Positions 23,609 to 33,835 of a stretch of 64,000 bases of DNA are shown here, one piece after another. The stretch's first letter is position 1, and each line of letters starts with the position of its first letter. The notes below the pieces were generated by a model. The model was not told the DNA's origin, did not search any database, and was given only the letters and a program-made list of their open reading frames with translations. The stretch is from Symbiodinium sp. CCMP2592. Lineage: Eukaryota; Sar; Dinophyceae; Suessiales; Symbiodiniaceae. Both the position numbers and the translations under genes were made by a program. The DNA lies in assembly GCA_905221615.1 (NCBI GenBank), contig CAJNDT010000502.1, forward strand, positions 1,084,101 through 1,148,100, given 5' to 3'.

Positions 23609-23815
23609 TAAGTATCTAAGTAGAGCCCTATGCCTCCAGGGACCTTATGATGGAGTCTTTAAGGGGTCTGGGGCCCTAACTATGAGGTCCTTGGAGGGAT
23701 AGGGCCCTAAACCCTAAACCCCATAGATCCCCTTTAAGGAACCCCTATAGATCCCTTTAAGGAGCCCTTTAGGAACCTACTTACTAAGTCCCATGATCCT
23801 CTAAGTAGAGAAACC

Positions 23816-23872
23816 CTAAACCCTAAACCCCAAACCCTAAACCCCAAACCCTAAACCCTAAACCCACGGATG
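23816..23872 (-). repeat. Telomere-like CCCTAAA/CCCCAAA run
   Basis: About eight consecutive 7-bp units of CCCTAAA mixed with CCCCAAA. Confidence 0.82.
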
Positions 23873-23950
23873 TTTACCAAGGCAGGCCTCTCTCTGGCAA
23901 ACGTACTCTTTGCCGTCGGGGCCCCGCTGGGTTGAAGTGGTGAAGGGGTT

Positions 23951-24690
23951 GGGGTTTTCAGGATTTGGGGCTTAGAGCTTTAGGGCTTTAGGGTCTATAG
24001 GATTTAGGGTTTTGGGGGTTTGGGGTTTTCAGGATTTGGGGCTTAGAGCTTTAGGGCTTTAGGGTCTATAGGATTTAGGGTTTTGGGGGTTTGGGGTTTT
24101 CAGGATTTGGGGCTTAGAGCTTTAGGGCTTTAGGGTCTATAGGATTTAGGGTTTTGGGGGTTTTGGGTGTTTAGGATTTGGGGCTTAGAGCTTTAGGGCT
24201 TTAGGGTCTATAGGATTTAGGGTTTTGGGGGTTTGGGGTTTTCAGGATTTGGGGCTTAGAGCTTTAGGGCTTTAGGGTCTATAGGATTTAGGGTTTTGGG
24301 GGTTTGGGGTTTTCAGGATTTGGGGCTTAGAGCTTTAGGGCTTTAGGGTCTATAGGATTTAGGGTTTTGGGGGTTTGGGGTTTTCAGGATTTGGGGCTTA
24401 GAGCTTCAGGGCTTTAGAGTCTATAGGATTTAGGGTTTTGGGGGTTTGGGTTTTCAGGATTTGGGGCTTAGAGCTTTAGGGCTTTAGAGTCTATAGGATT
24501 TAGGGTTTTGGGGGTTTGGGTTTTCAGGATTTGGGGCTTAGAGCTTTAGGGCTTTAGGGTCTATAGGATTTAGGGTTTTGGGGGTTTGGGGTTTTCAGGA
24601 TTTGGGGCTTAGAGCTTTAGGGCTTTAGGGTCTATAGGATTTAGGGTTTTGGGGGTTTGGGGTTTTCAGGATTTGGGGCTTAGTGCTTCA
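23951..24690 (+). repeat. 71-bp tandem array, about 10 copies
   Basis: The unit starts GGGGTTTTCAGGATTTGGGG and continues through GCTTAGAGCTTTAGGGCTTT. It repeats every 71 bp with few substitutions and small indels near 24155-24165 and 24440-24520. A degenerate unit follows at about 24717-24767. The unit is itself built of TTTAGGG-like words, so the array probably arose by amplification of degenerate telomere-like sequence. Confidence 0.9.
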
Positions 24691-24857
24691 GTGTTTTAAG
24701 TTGCATTCATGGGGTTTAGGGTTTGGGGTTTTAGGATTCGGGGCTTAGAGCTTTAGGGTTTTAATGTCTAGGAGTTTGGGCTTGTATTTTTTTCTTCTGG
24801 ACTTCGACTGTTTGTCAGTTCTGTCTAAGCTGCGACTGCTTCTTTTCGCGCGGCTGC

Positions 24858-24960
24858 TTCTAAATACTGCTGCTGCTGCTGCTGCTGCTACAACTCTATA
24901 CTACTACTGCCATTGCTCCTGCTCCTGCTCTCCCACTCCTGCTCCTGAAACCGCCGTTCA
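24858..24960 (+). repeat. CTG/CTC trinucleotide-rich stretch
   Basis: Seven CTG units followed by a TCC/TGC-rich run. The overlapping open frame at 24764-25192 starts in the array flank and looks spurious. Confidence 0.7.
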
Positions 24961-25275
24961 AGGCAGAAAACCCGCTATTGCCTCTTATGAGCCCCTACAG
25001 TGTGCAGCACAGAGACTCCACAGCCCCATAATACAGAACATGATTCCTTCGCGGGTTTCTTATGATATTGCATACATGTACTCTGTCATATTCGGCCCCA
25101 TGCCCTATTCTCTCCTATTCTGTTTCTGCAGGCTCCTACCTATATACTGCGCATTAGTGATTGAAATTGGGTTAATAAACAGGAATCCATGAAGTGACCC
25201 ACAATTTGAAACCAGACTTTAGGACGCCGACAACAGGACTTTTACACGTGCTCGAGTTTGATTAGTAGGGTTCCT

Positions 25276-25382
25276 AGGACCCAGAGTAGGCCCTTATTCC
25301 CTTTTTTAGGGTTCAGGTTCCCTTATAAGCCCCTTTAAACCAAAAAGGGCACCCTTTTTATTCCTAGGTTACTCTTAGGTCC
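25276..25382. mobile_element. Hairpin element family A', copy 2
   Basis: Ends AGGACCCAGAGTAGGCCC and TTACTCTTAGGTCC. A second partial right end (TTCCTAGGTTACTCTTAGG) follows at about 25443-25463. Confidence 0.78.
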
Positions 25383-25647
25383 CCAAACCCTAAATCCTAA
25401 ACCCCTATAGATCCCTTAAAGCCTTATAGTACCCTACTAATCAATTCCTAGGTTACTCTTAGGCCCAGGTTCGGATAAGCTCTGAGCACTACAGGCGGCA
25501 AACTACGTGGATGTCGTCGGCTTCATGCCGGTTGTCTGGCGCCTGTACCAGGCGCTATCTTCTTATAGTTTGGGCCGGTCAGGGTTTAGGGTTTAATTAT
25601 GGTCTCTAGAGTTTTGGGATTTAGGGTTCTTAGGGTTTACGATCTTA

Positions 25648-25742
25648 GTACCCAGAGCCTCCAAAACCCCTTAATTAAGGAATATACCTTAAATCATAAT
25701 AGGATCCCTAATATCGTTTAAGGTATCTTCTTAAAGGGAACT
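25648..25742. mobile_element. Hairpin element family B, copy 4, interrupted
   Basis: Intact left arm (TACCCAGAGCCTCCAAAACC) and core as in 13011-13122. The right arm breaks off after AAGGTATCTTCTTAAAGGG, where a family C element begins. Confidence 0.72.
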
Positions 25743-25827
25743 CCAGAGAGTTGGAATATGGATTAATGGTAGGATCCCCTATAATTTACCTTAAAGGGAT
25801 TACGATAATGGTATTCCAACTTTCTGG
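25743..25827. mobile_element. Hairpin element family C, copy 2
   Basis: Ends CCAGAGAGTTGGAATATGG and GGTATTCCAACTTTCTGG. It lies at the break point of the family B copy. Confidence 0.78.
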
Positions 25828-25845
25828 CTTCTACTGTATCGTAGC

Positions 25846-25925
25846 TGAGTGGATACACTTTACACTTTTTGGGTAATATTACCCACTATAACACAGAAAG
25901 TGTACACTTTTGGGGGGCTTATGAA
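25846..25925. mobile_element. Hairpin element family R
   Basis: Left GATACACTTTACACTTTTTG, right AAAGTGTACACTTTTGGGG. Not clearly found elsewhere; a weak relative may lie at 29370-29430. Confidence 0.5.
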
Positions 25926-26095
25926 CTCAGCAACTAGATCTTTGTGTTGATAGCTTAAGGGGTTTCTGGTGGTGTCCACCACCCAAACATTACGAAACCT
26001 TTCACACTTGTTTGTAGTAGAGTGGCACAACAGCTTGTAGGCTCGAAATTGGGCGTTGACAGAACGGGGTTTGGGGTGCAGGACGGTTTAGGGCT

Positions 26096-26189
26096 TACCT
26101 TAACCCGGAATACCCTACCGTTTCAAGGACTTATATAAGGAAATCATAACAAGGAACCCTAAAAAGGTAGGTTATTTAGGGTTAAGGTA
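26096..26189. mobile_element. Hairpin element family I, copy 2
   Basis: Ends TACCTTAACCCGGAATACCC and TATTTAGGGTTAAGGTA pair over most of their length. Confidence 0.65.
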
Positions 26190-26244
26190 CGGCTTCCGGA
26201 CCGAATTAGGCGCTAGGTCATGGTTTGGGTCCTAGTTGCATGAC

Positions 26245-26350
26245 TTGGGAGTTTCCGAAAAATAGGGCATCCTAATGTAACACCCCAAAGAGTAGGATCC
26301 TTATTATACGTGCCCCAAAGTAAGGTACCCCTAATTTTCGGAAGCTCCCA
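26245..26350. mobile_element. Family J element, copy 3
   Basis: Ends TTGGGAGTTTCCGAAAAATA and TTTTCGGAAGCTCCCA form a good inverted pair. Confidence 0.65.
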
Positions 26351-26612
26351 CTTGTTTCAACCCTGAGCCCCCCCAAAACCGTAAGCCCTAAATCTGGAGC
26401 CCTCAACCCGGAACTTCGATGACCCTACCAGAAGGATCAGGGGCTCGGGCTTTGGAGGTTTTAGGGTCTGGGGTTCAAGGGTTATAGTTTGAAATATCCT
26501 ATCCACTATGTAAGAATGTAAGTTAAGTAGGTTCTGAATCAGGCTTTCATAGTACGGTGGCTTGAAGTTCTATGAATTCCTACATAAACCGTGTGTATGT
26601 ATCATTACATAT

Positions 26613-26665
26613 ACAGTTTGTATATAGATATATATATATATATACACATACATACATACCATATA
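26613..26665. repeat. TA/CA microsatellite
   Basis: Simple TA-rich run. Confidence 0.8.
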
Positions 26666-26767
26666 TCCTTACGGAGCGCCAGTCTTATATCCAGGAGCCA
26701 CACCGGGCCCAACACCTCTCAACTGCGAAAAGCCCTGCAAGCTGGAGTACATTCGCCGAGCTGCAAC

Positions 26768-26930
26768 CCTATAGTAGTTCCGACATAATCCCCAAACAGT
26801 ATAAGTAGGGAATGGGGGAATGGATCCCTATAGTCGTCCCTATATAATCCCCAAAAAATATACGCAGGGAAGGCGGGAATGGATCCCTATAGTAGTCCCT
26901 ACATAATCCCCAAATAACTGCCCACCGGAG
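26768..26930. repeat. Tandem units related to hairpin family K
   Basis: About 2.3 copies of a roughly 67-bp unit (GGGAATGGATCCCTATAGT core, CATAATCCCCAAA tail). Confidence 0.7.
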
Positions 26931-26999
26931 TTTTGAGGGGAAATTGGGTTCCGTCGCTAGGGCCAACAGGATCCTACGGTGTGAAAGTACATACAGTAG

Positions 27000-27108
27000 A
27001 CTCCATAAAGTTGGAAACCGGAATTAGGCCAAATAGTGCTGGGGTTCCCTATGCATTACTCTTACGGATTGAGGCTATGGGGTTTCCAACTCTTGGGCTT
27101 CTACTGTA
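27000..27108. mobile_element. Hairpin element related to family C
   Basis: Left CCATAAAGTTGGAAACCGG, right GGTTTCCAACTCTTGGGCTT; the tips resemble family C, the interior differs. Confidence 0.5.
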
Positions 27109-27273
27109 GGGATAGTTGTCAAACTTGTGGCCCCTTCTTGGGTGACCTAAATATTAGGCGCCGTATTCTAATAAGGACCCAAAAAGGGACCATAATTTCA
27201 GGAATTCAGTATCACTGGGTAAGAGGGGTCACAGGGTTCTACATAGAAAGGCAAGATGAATCTAAAGGGAACT

Positions 27274-27358
27274 CCAGAAAGTTGGAATATTGTTTCAGGG
27301 TAAGATACCCTATCATTTACCATAAAAGGTTCAAGATAATCATATTCCTGCTTTCTGG
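27274..27358. mobile_element. Hairpin element family C, copy 3
   Basis: Left CCAGAAAGTTGGAATATTG, right CATATTCCTGCTTTCTGG; same length (85 bp) as the other two full copies. Confidence 0.78.
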
Positions 27359-27368
27359 CTTTTATTTT

Positions 27369-27475
27369 AGGGGCCTATAAATGACTAGCCATACTTTTTC
27401 GGGTGTTCCCTATTGTAATTATAGTATGATGGGCCCCAAAGCCCCGTTCTATTTTTTTTGAGGCCCCTATATCAT
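27369..27475. mobile_element. Family Q element, copy 2
   Basis: Ends GGGGCCTATAAATGA and TTGAGGCCCCTATATCAT. The GATGGGCCCCAAAGCCCC core is shared with 8008-8107; a further partial end lies at about 27545-27565. Confidence 0.5.
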
Positions 27476-27559
27476 AAAACCCTGCTATAGATTCCCTATA
27501 GACACCTTTTAAAGGAACCCTGCAAGGGAACCCTATTCTAATTATGAAGGCCCCTATAT

Positions 27560-28493
27560 CATAGTACCCTTGGGCAATATTGACCTAGCAGCTTCGGGGC
27601 CTGAGAATCCGAACCGGTGCACAGGCCGAAAACGCCTTGGACGACTTCGCTGTTGGAACCATGGCATTGCCGGCGCAGTTCTACTCTCGAAGTCGCCCTG
27701 AATCTTAAGCCCCGAAACCCCTAAACTCTAAACCCTGAGCCCCTAAACCCAAAACCCGAAATCCTAAGGCTTTCAGGGCTTCGGGTTCAGGCCTACAAAG
27801 GCCAATGTTGGCCCTGAAGGTGTTGAGGGCTCAATGTTAGTAGAAGGACTCGTAAAGCATAACAGACCCTCCAAAACTCTAAAAAGCCTTTAAAGAGCCG
27901 GTCTAACTGCAGATACTACTAACCCTTTCACGGCCCCCATAAACGCGTCTCTTCGCGTCGAGCCGCCTCTTTGCCAGGTGTCCCTGGAAGCAAAGCAGCA
28001 GGTCGGAAACTGAGTGTTTGGGATTTTGCGCCTCGATTTCTGCAAGGGTTCCCATAAGGCTTCTATGAGGGTCCCTTTGAGGGTTCCGATGCAATGTTTA
28101 CACGGGTTTTGAAAATTTTACAGCGGTTCAAGTAGGGTGTTCCTGTAAGGGTTTTCAGCAGGCTGGCTAAAAGGGTGCTATAGGGAGTCTATGGGAGTCT
28201 GTGAAAAGATTCTTGGAGGGGTTCTGCAGTTTAGGGTTTAGGGTTCTGTGGTTCAGGGGTTTAGGATGTACTTTCTTTCTGTTTATGGGAGTGGTATAGG
28301 GCCTTCTGTACAGGCTTAGAGAGGTTGCAGGGGGATGGTGTCAGGGTCAAGAAGAGTTGCCGACTGTTCTACACAAGTGTTCGTTTGTGTTTTGGCCCAT
28401 TCTAGAAAAAAGGAAGTTCCAGAAGTGTTTCAGGATCTACATAGAGTGATGTGGTAGCTTCTCTGTCAAGCAGCAGCGAGAGGTGTCAGAAAA

Positions 28494-28532
<39 letters not shown>

Positions 28533-29990
28533 CCCCTGAACTCTGAACCAATCTCTTACAAGTCCTACAAGAAGCTGTCGTGGAGCCCTAAAGACCCTAA
28601 AGCCCTCGGTTCAGAGTCCCGGGTTTCGAAGGTTCAGATGGCTTAGGGCTGAAAGGTTTAGGATTTTTGAAGTTTAGGGCTAGGTTTACATGTTTAGGCT
28701 AGGACTGGAGGCTTTGCGCTTCACCATTGACGCCGAGTGGGGTCCGGTTCAGCCACTCTGGACTTGACGCCGCCATTATGGTGCCCCCTATCGCAAGCCC
28801 TTACAATCACGACTTTTTGTAAACCCTTGTAACCACCCCCTATTGTAACCGATCCAGCTGTTGCCAAGGTCAGCGTTATATGAGAACCAAAACCCAAGAC
28901 CCCGAAACCTTTGCACCACAGCCGTTTTATTCATGGGCACCCCATCTACAAGCCTGAACCCCACTGGGCCCTTTTTTCAGCCATAGCGGGTTTGTTCTCG
29001 CAAACCAGGTTGGTTTGTAGGGTGCGCGTAGGTACAACTCCATGACAGAATGGCACGGTTCAAGGTGCGCGTGTTCTTCGGCTTCGTGTGCACGTTCTAC
29101 CTTTGGGACGACGTGCCCTTTGTGTTATGAGTCTCAGATGCTCACGAGGAGGTCTGACTAAAGATCCCCTAATCTGTCTTCCTACAGAACTGTATACATT
29201 ATAGATTATATCATAATTACCCCATGCCCGGCTAGCAATAGGCTTGAGCACATGGGTAGCGCCCTTTAGAGTGTTGCCGAATTCCGAAGTAATTGCGTGG
29301 GCCTGTGGGAAATCTTTCAGGCGGTGTACACTTCCGGATTCATGGTTTGGGGTCTCTTTGTCATAGTTGGGTAACATTTTACATTTTTATGGGTACTTAA
29401 GCCCAATAAGGAATAAATATGTACATTTTTTCATCCTCTCTCAACCATGAACTAGGTCTGGGGCTTTCCAGTTTGGAGTTCAGGATTTAGGGCGCGCTTC
29501 TTTTTCTTTTGGGAGCTAAAGGTTACGCTTGGGTCGGGGCTCCTGTGCATGTCAGGTCGCCTAAGCTCCCTCCCTGGGCCTCAGCCTCTGCACTGTCCAA
29601 GAACCCGCCACCCTAGCGTTGCTTGCATCATAAAGTCCATTTGTGCTTTAGATGGAGTATAAGGTAAGGTTGAGTAGGAATATTCCTCAAACTATAGAGG
29701 GAAAGGTAGATTCTTAAGGTATATATAGTCCTGTACCCCACACGCTGGGTTCCAAACCCCTCAACCCAGCAGCCCTGAATCCGTGTAGGTACTTGAGCCC
29801 ATCTCAAGCATGATGGACGAGCCGGTTGGCATGATGGCTCGGGCCCCGATCTAATTTTAACGTCTTTCGGGTTTAGTATTCGGGATTGTCTCACGGGTAC
29901 CTAGAAATGATGTTTAATTCCTGGTTTCTACACTTCCCTAAGAAACAGCTAAAATCATTACTTTTTCTAGGGCTTTAAATTCAGTATGCC
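27560..29990. other. Gene-poor segment, scattered telomere-like words
   Basis: Open frames at 27903-28094, 29060-29377 and 29628-29894 (minus) have no recognisable motifs. A GA microsatellite lies at 28495-28527. Confidence 0.4.
28495..28527 (+). repeat. GA microsatellite
   Basis: About 16 GA dinucleotides without interruption. Confidence 0.9.
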
Positions 29991-30096
29991 TGTATCCCCC
30001 AACCCTACAAAATAGTAGGTTATGACCCCTTTATTAGAGGGTCTGACCCCTAAAACGGTAGGTTTTTGGATCTCCAGGTAGTTGTTGGGAGAGGGT

Positions 30097-30216
30097 TAAA
30101 AGGAGGGACCCTTAGTAAGGGCCGCTAGGCATATACCTTTTATAGCTATTATGCACCCATTATATAGCCCATTATAGGGTAGCGGTCCACATTAAGGGTC
30201 CCTCCTTTTCCCCTTT
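30097..30216. mobile_element. Hairpin element family N with flanking 16-bp direct repeat
   Basis: Inverted ends AAAAGGAGGGACCCTTA and TAAGGGTCCCTCCTTTT are perfect over 17 bp. GTTGTTGGGAGAGGGT occurs directly on both sides (30081-30096 and 30217-30232), as expected for a target-site duplication. It is the only element here for which I could see one. Confidence 0.8.
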
Positions 30217-30296
30217 GTTGTTGGGAGAGGGTAGGACTGAGGCGAAAGGAGGGCCTTGAGGGTCGAGGCAGGCCAGGATGCAGGTCCTCCTGGGGT

Positions 30297-30480
30297 TAAA
30301 GTTACCATTATACAGAAACCTTATTATCTTCTATAGATCCCTATTACGGTAACCTAATTTAAGCTAACTGGGTTGTCCTTCGGGATCGTTTTTTAACTTC
30401 CCTACTATTTTGTAGAGAACCATAATAGTAAATAATTTTCAAAGGGCTTAAAGGACGACTCAGTTAACTGTCAGAGCGTA
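30297..30480. mobile_element. Two adjacent degenerate hairpins
   Basis: The first (about 30297-30358) pairs GGTTAAAGTTACC with GGTAACCTAATTTAAG. The second (about 30370-30472) pairs GCTAACTGGGTTGTCCTT with AAGGACGACTCAGTTAAC. Confidence 0.5.
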
Positions 30481-30535
30481 TTTCGGTAGAGCTGGGGAGT
30501 TACTTGACTTCGTGATGACACTTGTCCTAAACCCC

Positions 30536-30605
30536 AAACCCCTTAATCCCGAAACCCTAAACCCTAAACCCCTAAACCCTAAACCCTAATCCCAAAACCC
30601 TTAAA
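30536..30605 (-). repeat. Telomere-like CCCTAAA run
   Basis: Roughly nine CCCTAAA-like units. Confidence 0.8.
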
Positions 30606-31140
30606 ACCAAAAGCCTTGAAGTATGACAGGACCACGGAGTCTGGAGACCCAGGGGATTTTGGAAAGCGTGCGTTGTCCCCATGAAATTTCAATAAATCCA
30701 CCTCAAAACCTAGAATCTAAGCGACAAGCCCTACGGGCATATTTGGCATTTTGGGTTTAGGGTTCCGCAAATGTGCTCCGAACCCTGAATTCTAAAGTCT
30801 ATAAACCTGCTCATTGAGCTGGATTGAGAACGAGGAGCCGGCGTGCCTGGAATGCCGCGCAGAGATCTTTAAATCCGTGAATGCCAAACTCTGGGAAATG
30901 CTTTGCCAGTGAGCCGATGTTGTGGGCTGCGCCCGCTAACGGGAAGGCCTTGATAAATGGTCTCGCAGAAGTCCGCAAATGCTTTCTTGGCGGCGGGCTG
31001 AACCAACGCAGTTCCGCGCCTGCGTCGTGGGAGCTCTTGCCATCTTGTGAGTAGCCCGAGGCCCTAGGTGCGGGAATCTGGAATGAACGCTGGGGCAGCC
31101 CCATGCTGCTATTTTGCCGCCAGGCCTCTTTACCTCGAGA

Positions 31141-31250
31141 ACCCAGAGCCTCCGAAACCCTTTAGTTACGGAATATACCTTACATCATAATAAGGATCCT
31201 ATTATAATTTAAGGTATAAACCTTCATTAAGGGTTTTGGAGGCTCTGGGA
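31141..31250. mobile_element. Hairpin element family B, copy 5
   Basis: Ends ACCCAGAGCCTCCGAAACCC and GGTTTTGGAGGCTCTGGG; inner TTAGTTACGGAATATACCTT pairs with the right half. Confidence 0.82.
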
Positions 31251-31650
31251 ACCTCCTCGCGGAGATCGGGTCTGGTCATTTCTGGCCTGATGTGCTGCGA
31301 GCTGGACGACCTTCAGACCTCCCGGACGGGCCATGTGTCCGAAGAACCCAGACTTTCCCCAAAACCCGGTAGATGAAGCTGTACGATTTGGGGTTCAGGG
31401 TTTCGACCTTAATGGCTTATGGTTTAGGGATCCGGATCCTTCCCTAGCATGAAGTGCAGTGTTTCCTCAAGCGGTTTTGGAGTCTCATGTCGCAAAAAGA
31501 ATAGGCAATAAGACGCATAGCCCTAAACCCTAAATCCTACCCCTGCAATTCAGAAGCCCCTAGACCCCGAAACCCTAAAAACCCTAACACCCTAAACCGT
31601 GGCGAGTCTGCTTCGGCTTGCAATGCGAAGCCGGTGGGGTTGGGATTTAG

Positions 31651-31748
31651 GGTTTACCTGGACCCCCTGAAGCTGCGCCTATCAGGGTTTCTCATGATGA
31701 TTGCTTTAAACAGGTCCTTCAAAAAGGCAGGTTAGGGTAGGGCTAAGG
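31651..31748. mobile_element. Family I element, copy 3 (degenerate)
   Basis: GGTTTACCTGGACCCC at the left and AAAAAGGCAGGTTAGGGTAG at the right recall the copy at 5831. Confidence 0.45.
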
Positions 31749-32049
31749 GAGTTTGGGGTAAGGCAGAGGCAAGACATCCATTTGGAAAGGGAGGCGTTGG
31801 CACGAGGCCGCGGATGTGGCCTTGGGCAACCTACACAGACTCGAAACCTCGTCGTCCCTGCTGACCTAAGTTCAAAGAGTATTCACCTGCGGGGTTTCGA
31901 CGGTTTGGGGTTTAGGGTTTAGAATATCTAGGCTGCAACAAGAAAGGTCAACAGATAATTCTCAGCAGGCACATGCCGCTCACTTCATTATGCTGATCGA
32001 CTTCGCTGGTTTTTTCCTCTTCCAGGTCCGGGTGCCGGGCTTCGCGGTA

Positions 32050-32195
32050 AAGACTCTCAGAGCTTGTTAAAGAAACCCTTCAAGGATCCCTTAAAGGAGC
32101 CCTTACAGGAACCCTTAAAGGAGCCCTTATAGGACCCTTAACAAGGAACCCTTAAAAGGAACCCTTAAAGGATCCCTTCAAGGAGCCCTTAGTTC
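32050..32195 (+). repeat. AGGAACCCTTAAAGG-type 15-bp repeats
   Basis: About nine consecutive copies of AGGA(A/G/T)CCCTTA(A/C)AGG-type units. The same words occur in short runs at 13905-13960, 23725-23770 and 4570-4620. Confidence 0.75.
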
Positions 32196-32305
32196 GAATG
32201 TAGAACCTGAGTGAATACCAATACTTGACCTTAGGGCTCCCACGGTTCAGGGTTTAGGGTTTAGGGTTTTGGGTTTAGGGTTTTGGGTTTAGGGTTTAGC
32301 CAGAA

Positions 32306-32390
32306 TCCCAAAGACTCCAATATCCCTTAATTAGGTTATACTATAATTTCAGCTATATGCCTTAATTAAGGGATATTGGAGTCTCTGGGA
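32306..32390. mobile_element. Hairpin element family B, copy 6 (short)
   Basis: Left TCCCAAAGACTCCAATATCC, right GGATATTGGAGTCTCTGGGA; the loop is shortened to about 40 bp. Confidence 0.8.
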
Positions 32391-32392
32391 TA

Positions 32393-32491
32393 CCTGGAGG
32401 GTCATACCCTATCCGTTTTTTATTTAGTTTCATTTTTAGGATCTCCTATATAGAGAAGTAGGTACCTTAGAAAAAAGGTAGGGTATGAGCC
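32393..32491. mobile_element. Hairpin element family O
   Basis: Ends GGAGGGTCATACCCTATCC and GGTAGGGTATGAGCCTAGAG are imperfectly complementary. Adjacent to the preceding family B copy. Confidence 0.55.
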
Positions 32492-33109
32492 TAGAGGTAA
32501 GGAAGCAGCAAAATTCACTATAAATCCCTATCATGTCAACTTAGGTGCCAAGATGTACCGGAAGCCCCTATTCCAAGTCGGCTTCAAACTTCATGCTCTG
32601 AAGGTTTAGGCGGGCAGCTTCGCTCCGAAAGTTTATCCCATCAAAGTCCTGAGGAAGTAAGTACGGTCTGCGGTTCAGATTGCCCAGGTATTGGGGCAGC
32701 ATGTATACAGCGTTTTGGGTTTGCCGTTTGGGAGAAGTTCTGAAAAGAGGCAAGGGGGGGTCAAGATGGTAAGCTTCATCTTCGCTGTTGAGGGTGAGGG
32801 CACAGCCTTGGGAACCTTGGGTTTACAATTCAAGGCTTCCGGCTTAAGAAGTAAAGGTGTATGTGGTTTCAAGTTAAACGATTCCCGACGTCACTTGCTG
32901 GTAGCAAGGAGACACAGGCCTGCAGATTCCGCCCAACTCTCACAGACTGCAAGGCAATGGAAAGAAGCATCAAATCGCCCGCAGGACCTTTTTTACCCCA
33001 AAGCACGCAGCGCCAAACCCTGACGCCCTTCGCCCCAGCCTTAAGTCCAGGGGGTCGTCTCGTTCGTCTCGCTTCCTTGCTTGTTCTAGGGACGCCTAGT
33101 GCTTGCATC

Positions 33110-33457
33110 ATGACGGTCGATGTGCTCACTTCAGCAGATGCGAATCTTCGGTTCCAGATGGAGGAAGCGGGAGTCAGTGCGGACGTGCAGAAGGCAATCT
33201 ACGCAAAAGGCTTCACTTCCGTTCGTGTCTTTGCTGGATTGGAAAAGTATTGCGAGGGTGTGCGGGCAGCGTTGAAGTCCTCCGTCAAGCTCGAGTGCGA
33301 CGAGCGCGCTGCTATGCGCAAGGAGTTCGCCCTTTTGCTTGCCATTTGGGAAGGACTTAGTATAATGCGGAAAGCATATACTTACTTGCACTGTGTATTT
33401 TTCGCGACAGCTTCAGTGAAGTTCCTTTGCAAGAACTACAGTACCGTAAAGCCCTGA
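33110..33457 (+). CDS. Short plus-strand coding exon, partial, unknown family
   Basis: The only convincing plus-strand coding stretch. From an ATG at 33110 it reads MTVDVLTSADANLRFQMEE... with amphipathic helices (VSADVQKAIYAKGFTSVRV, then a charged segment and a LLLAIWEGL helix) up to about 33360. After that the reading becomes less protein-like, which suggests an intron donor near 33355 (GGAAG/GACTTAG or similar) or truncation. The frame is also open upstream to 32861. From memory it resembles the first exon of a repeated protein type seen in dinoflagellate predicted proteomes, possibly element-encoded; I cannot verify this. No continuation was found downstream, where tandem repeats start. 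Confidence 0.5.
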   Translation: MTVDVLTSADANLRFQMEEAGVSADVQKAIYAKGFTSVRVFAGLEKYCEGVRAALKSSVKLECDERAAMRKEFALLLAIWEGLSIMRKAYTYLHCVFFATASVKFLCKNYSTVKP

Positions 33458-33570
33458 ACCAAAGAAGGATCCGAATAGCCTAAAATCCTGAACCCGAAGT
33501 AAAACCTACTAGAAGGCAATTGGCCCGAAAGCATCATCAGCGAAGATTGTGGGGTTATGTGGTAGATCCA

Positions 33571-33835
33571 GTGTATAGGATCGTAAAGTCACAGAATCAA
33601 GAGTCATAGAGTCCATGAGTCATGAGTCATAAAGTCATAGAGTTGCAGTGACATAGCGTCATAGAGTCGTAGTGAGATAGAGTCAGTGTATAGGATCGTA
33701 AAGTCACAGAGTCAAGAGTCATAGAGTCCATGGGTCATGAGTCATAAAGTCATAGAGTTGTAGTGACATAGAGTCATAGAGTCGTAGTGAGATAGAGTCA
33801 CTGTATAGGATCGTAAAGTCACAGAATCAAGAGTC
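33571..33835. repeat. 115-bp tandem array built from GAGTCATA words
   Basis: GTGTATAGGATCGTAAAGTC recurs at about 33571 and 33686, with a variant at 33801 (period 115). Between them GAGTCATAGAGTC, GAGTCATGAGTCATAAAGTC and similar words repeat. The final codons of the minus-strand gene (33742-33835) run into this array. Confidence 0.85.

Larger units (their letters stand above)
3500..33000. repeat. Gene-poor block of degenerate telomere-like repeats and hairpin elements
   Basis: Nearly 30 kb without a convincing coding region. It is peppered on both strands with TTTAGGG / CCCTAAA words and one-base variants (TTAGGG, CCCTGAA, CCCTTAA, GGGTTCAGG). Between these lie hairpin elements of 80-130 bp, AT- and GA-microsatellites and short unique stretches. 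The open frames here are all short and look random; none showed a family motif or splice structure. TTTAGGG is the plant-type telomere repeat and is also reported for dinoflagellates, so this could be interstitial or former subtelomeric sequence. That last point is inference. Confidence 0.7.

Noticed and set aside
30811-31104. 97-codon minus-strand ORF in the gene-poor block
   Set aside because: Composition is somewhat protein-like, but there is no motif, repeat context on both sides and no joining exon.
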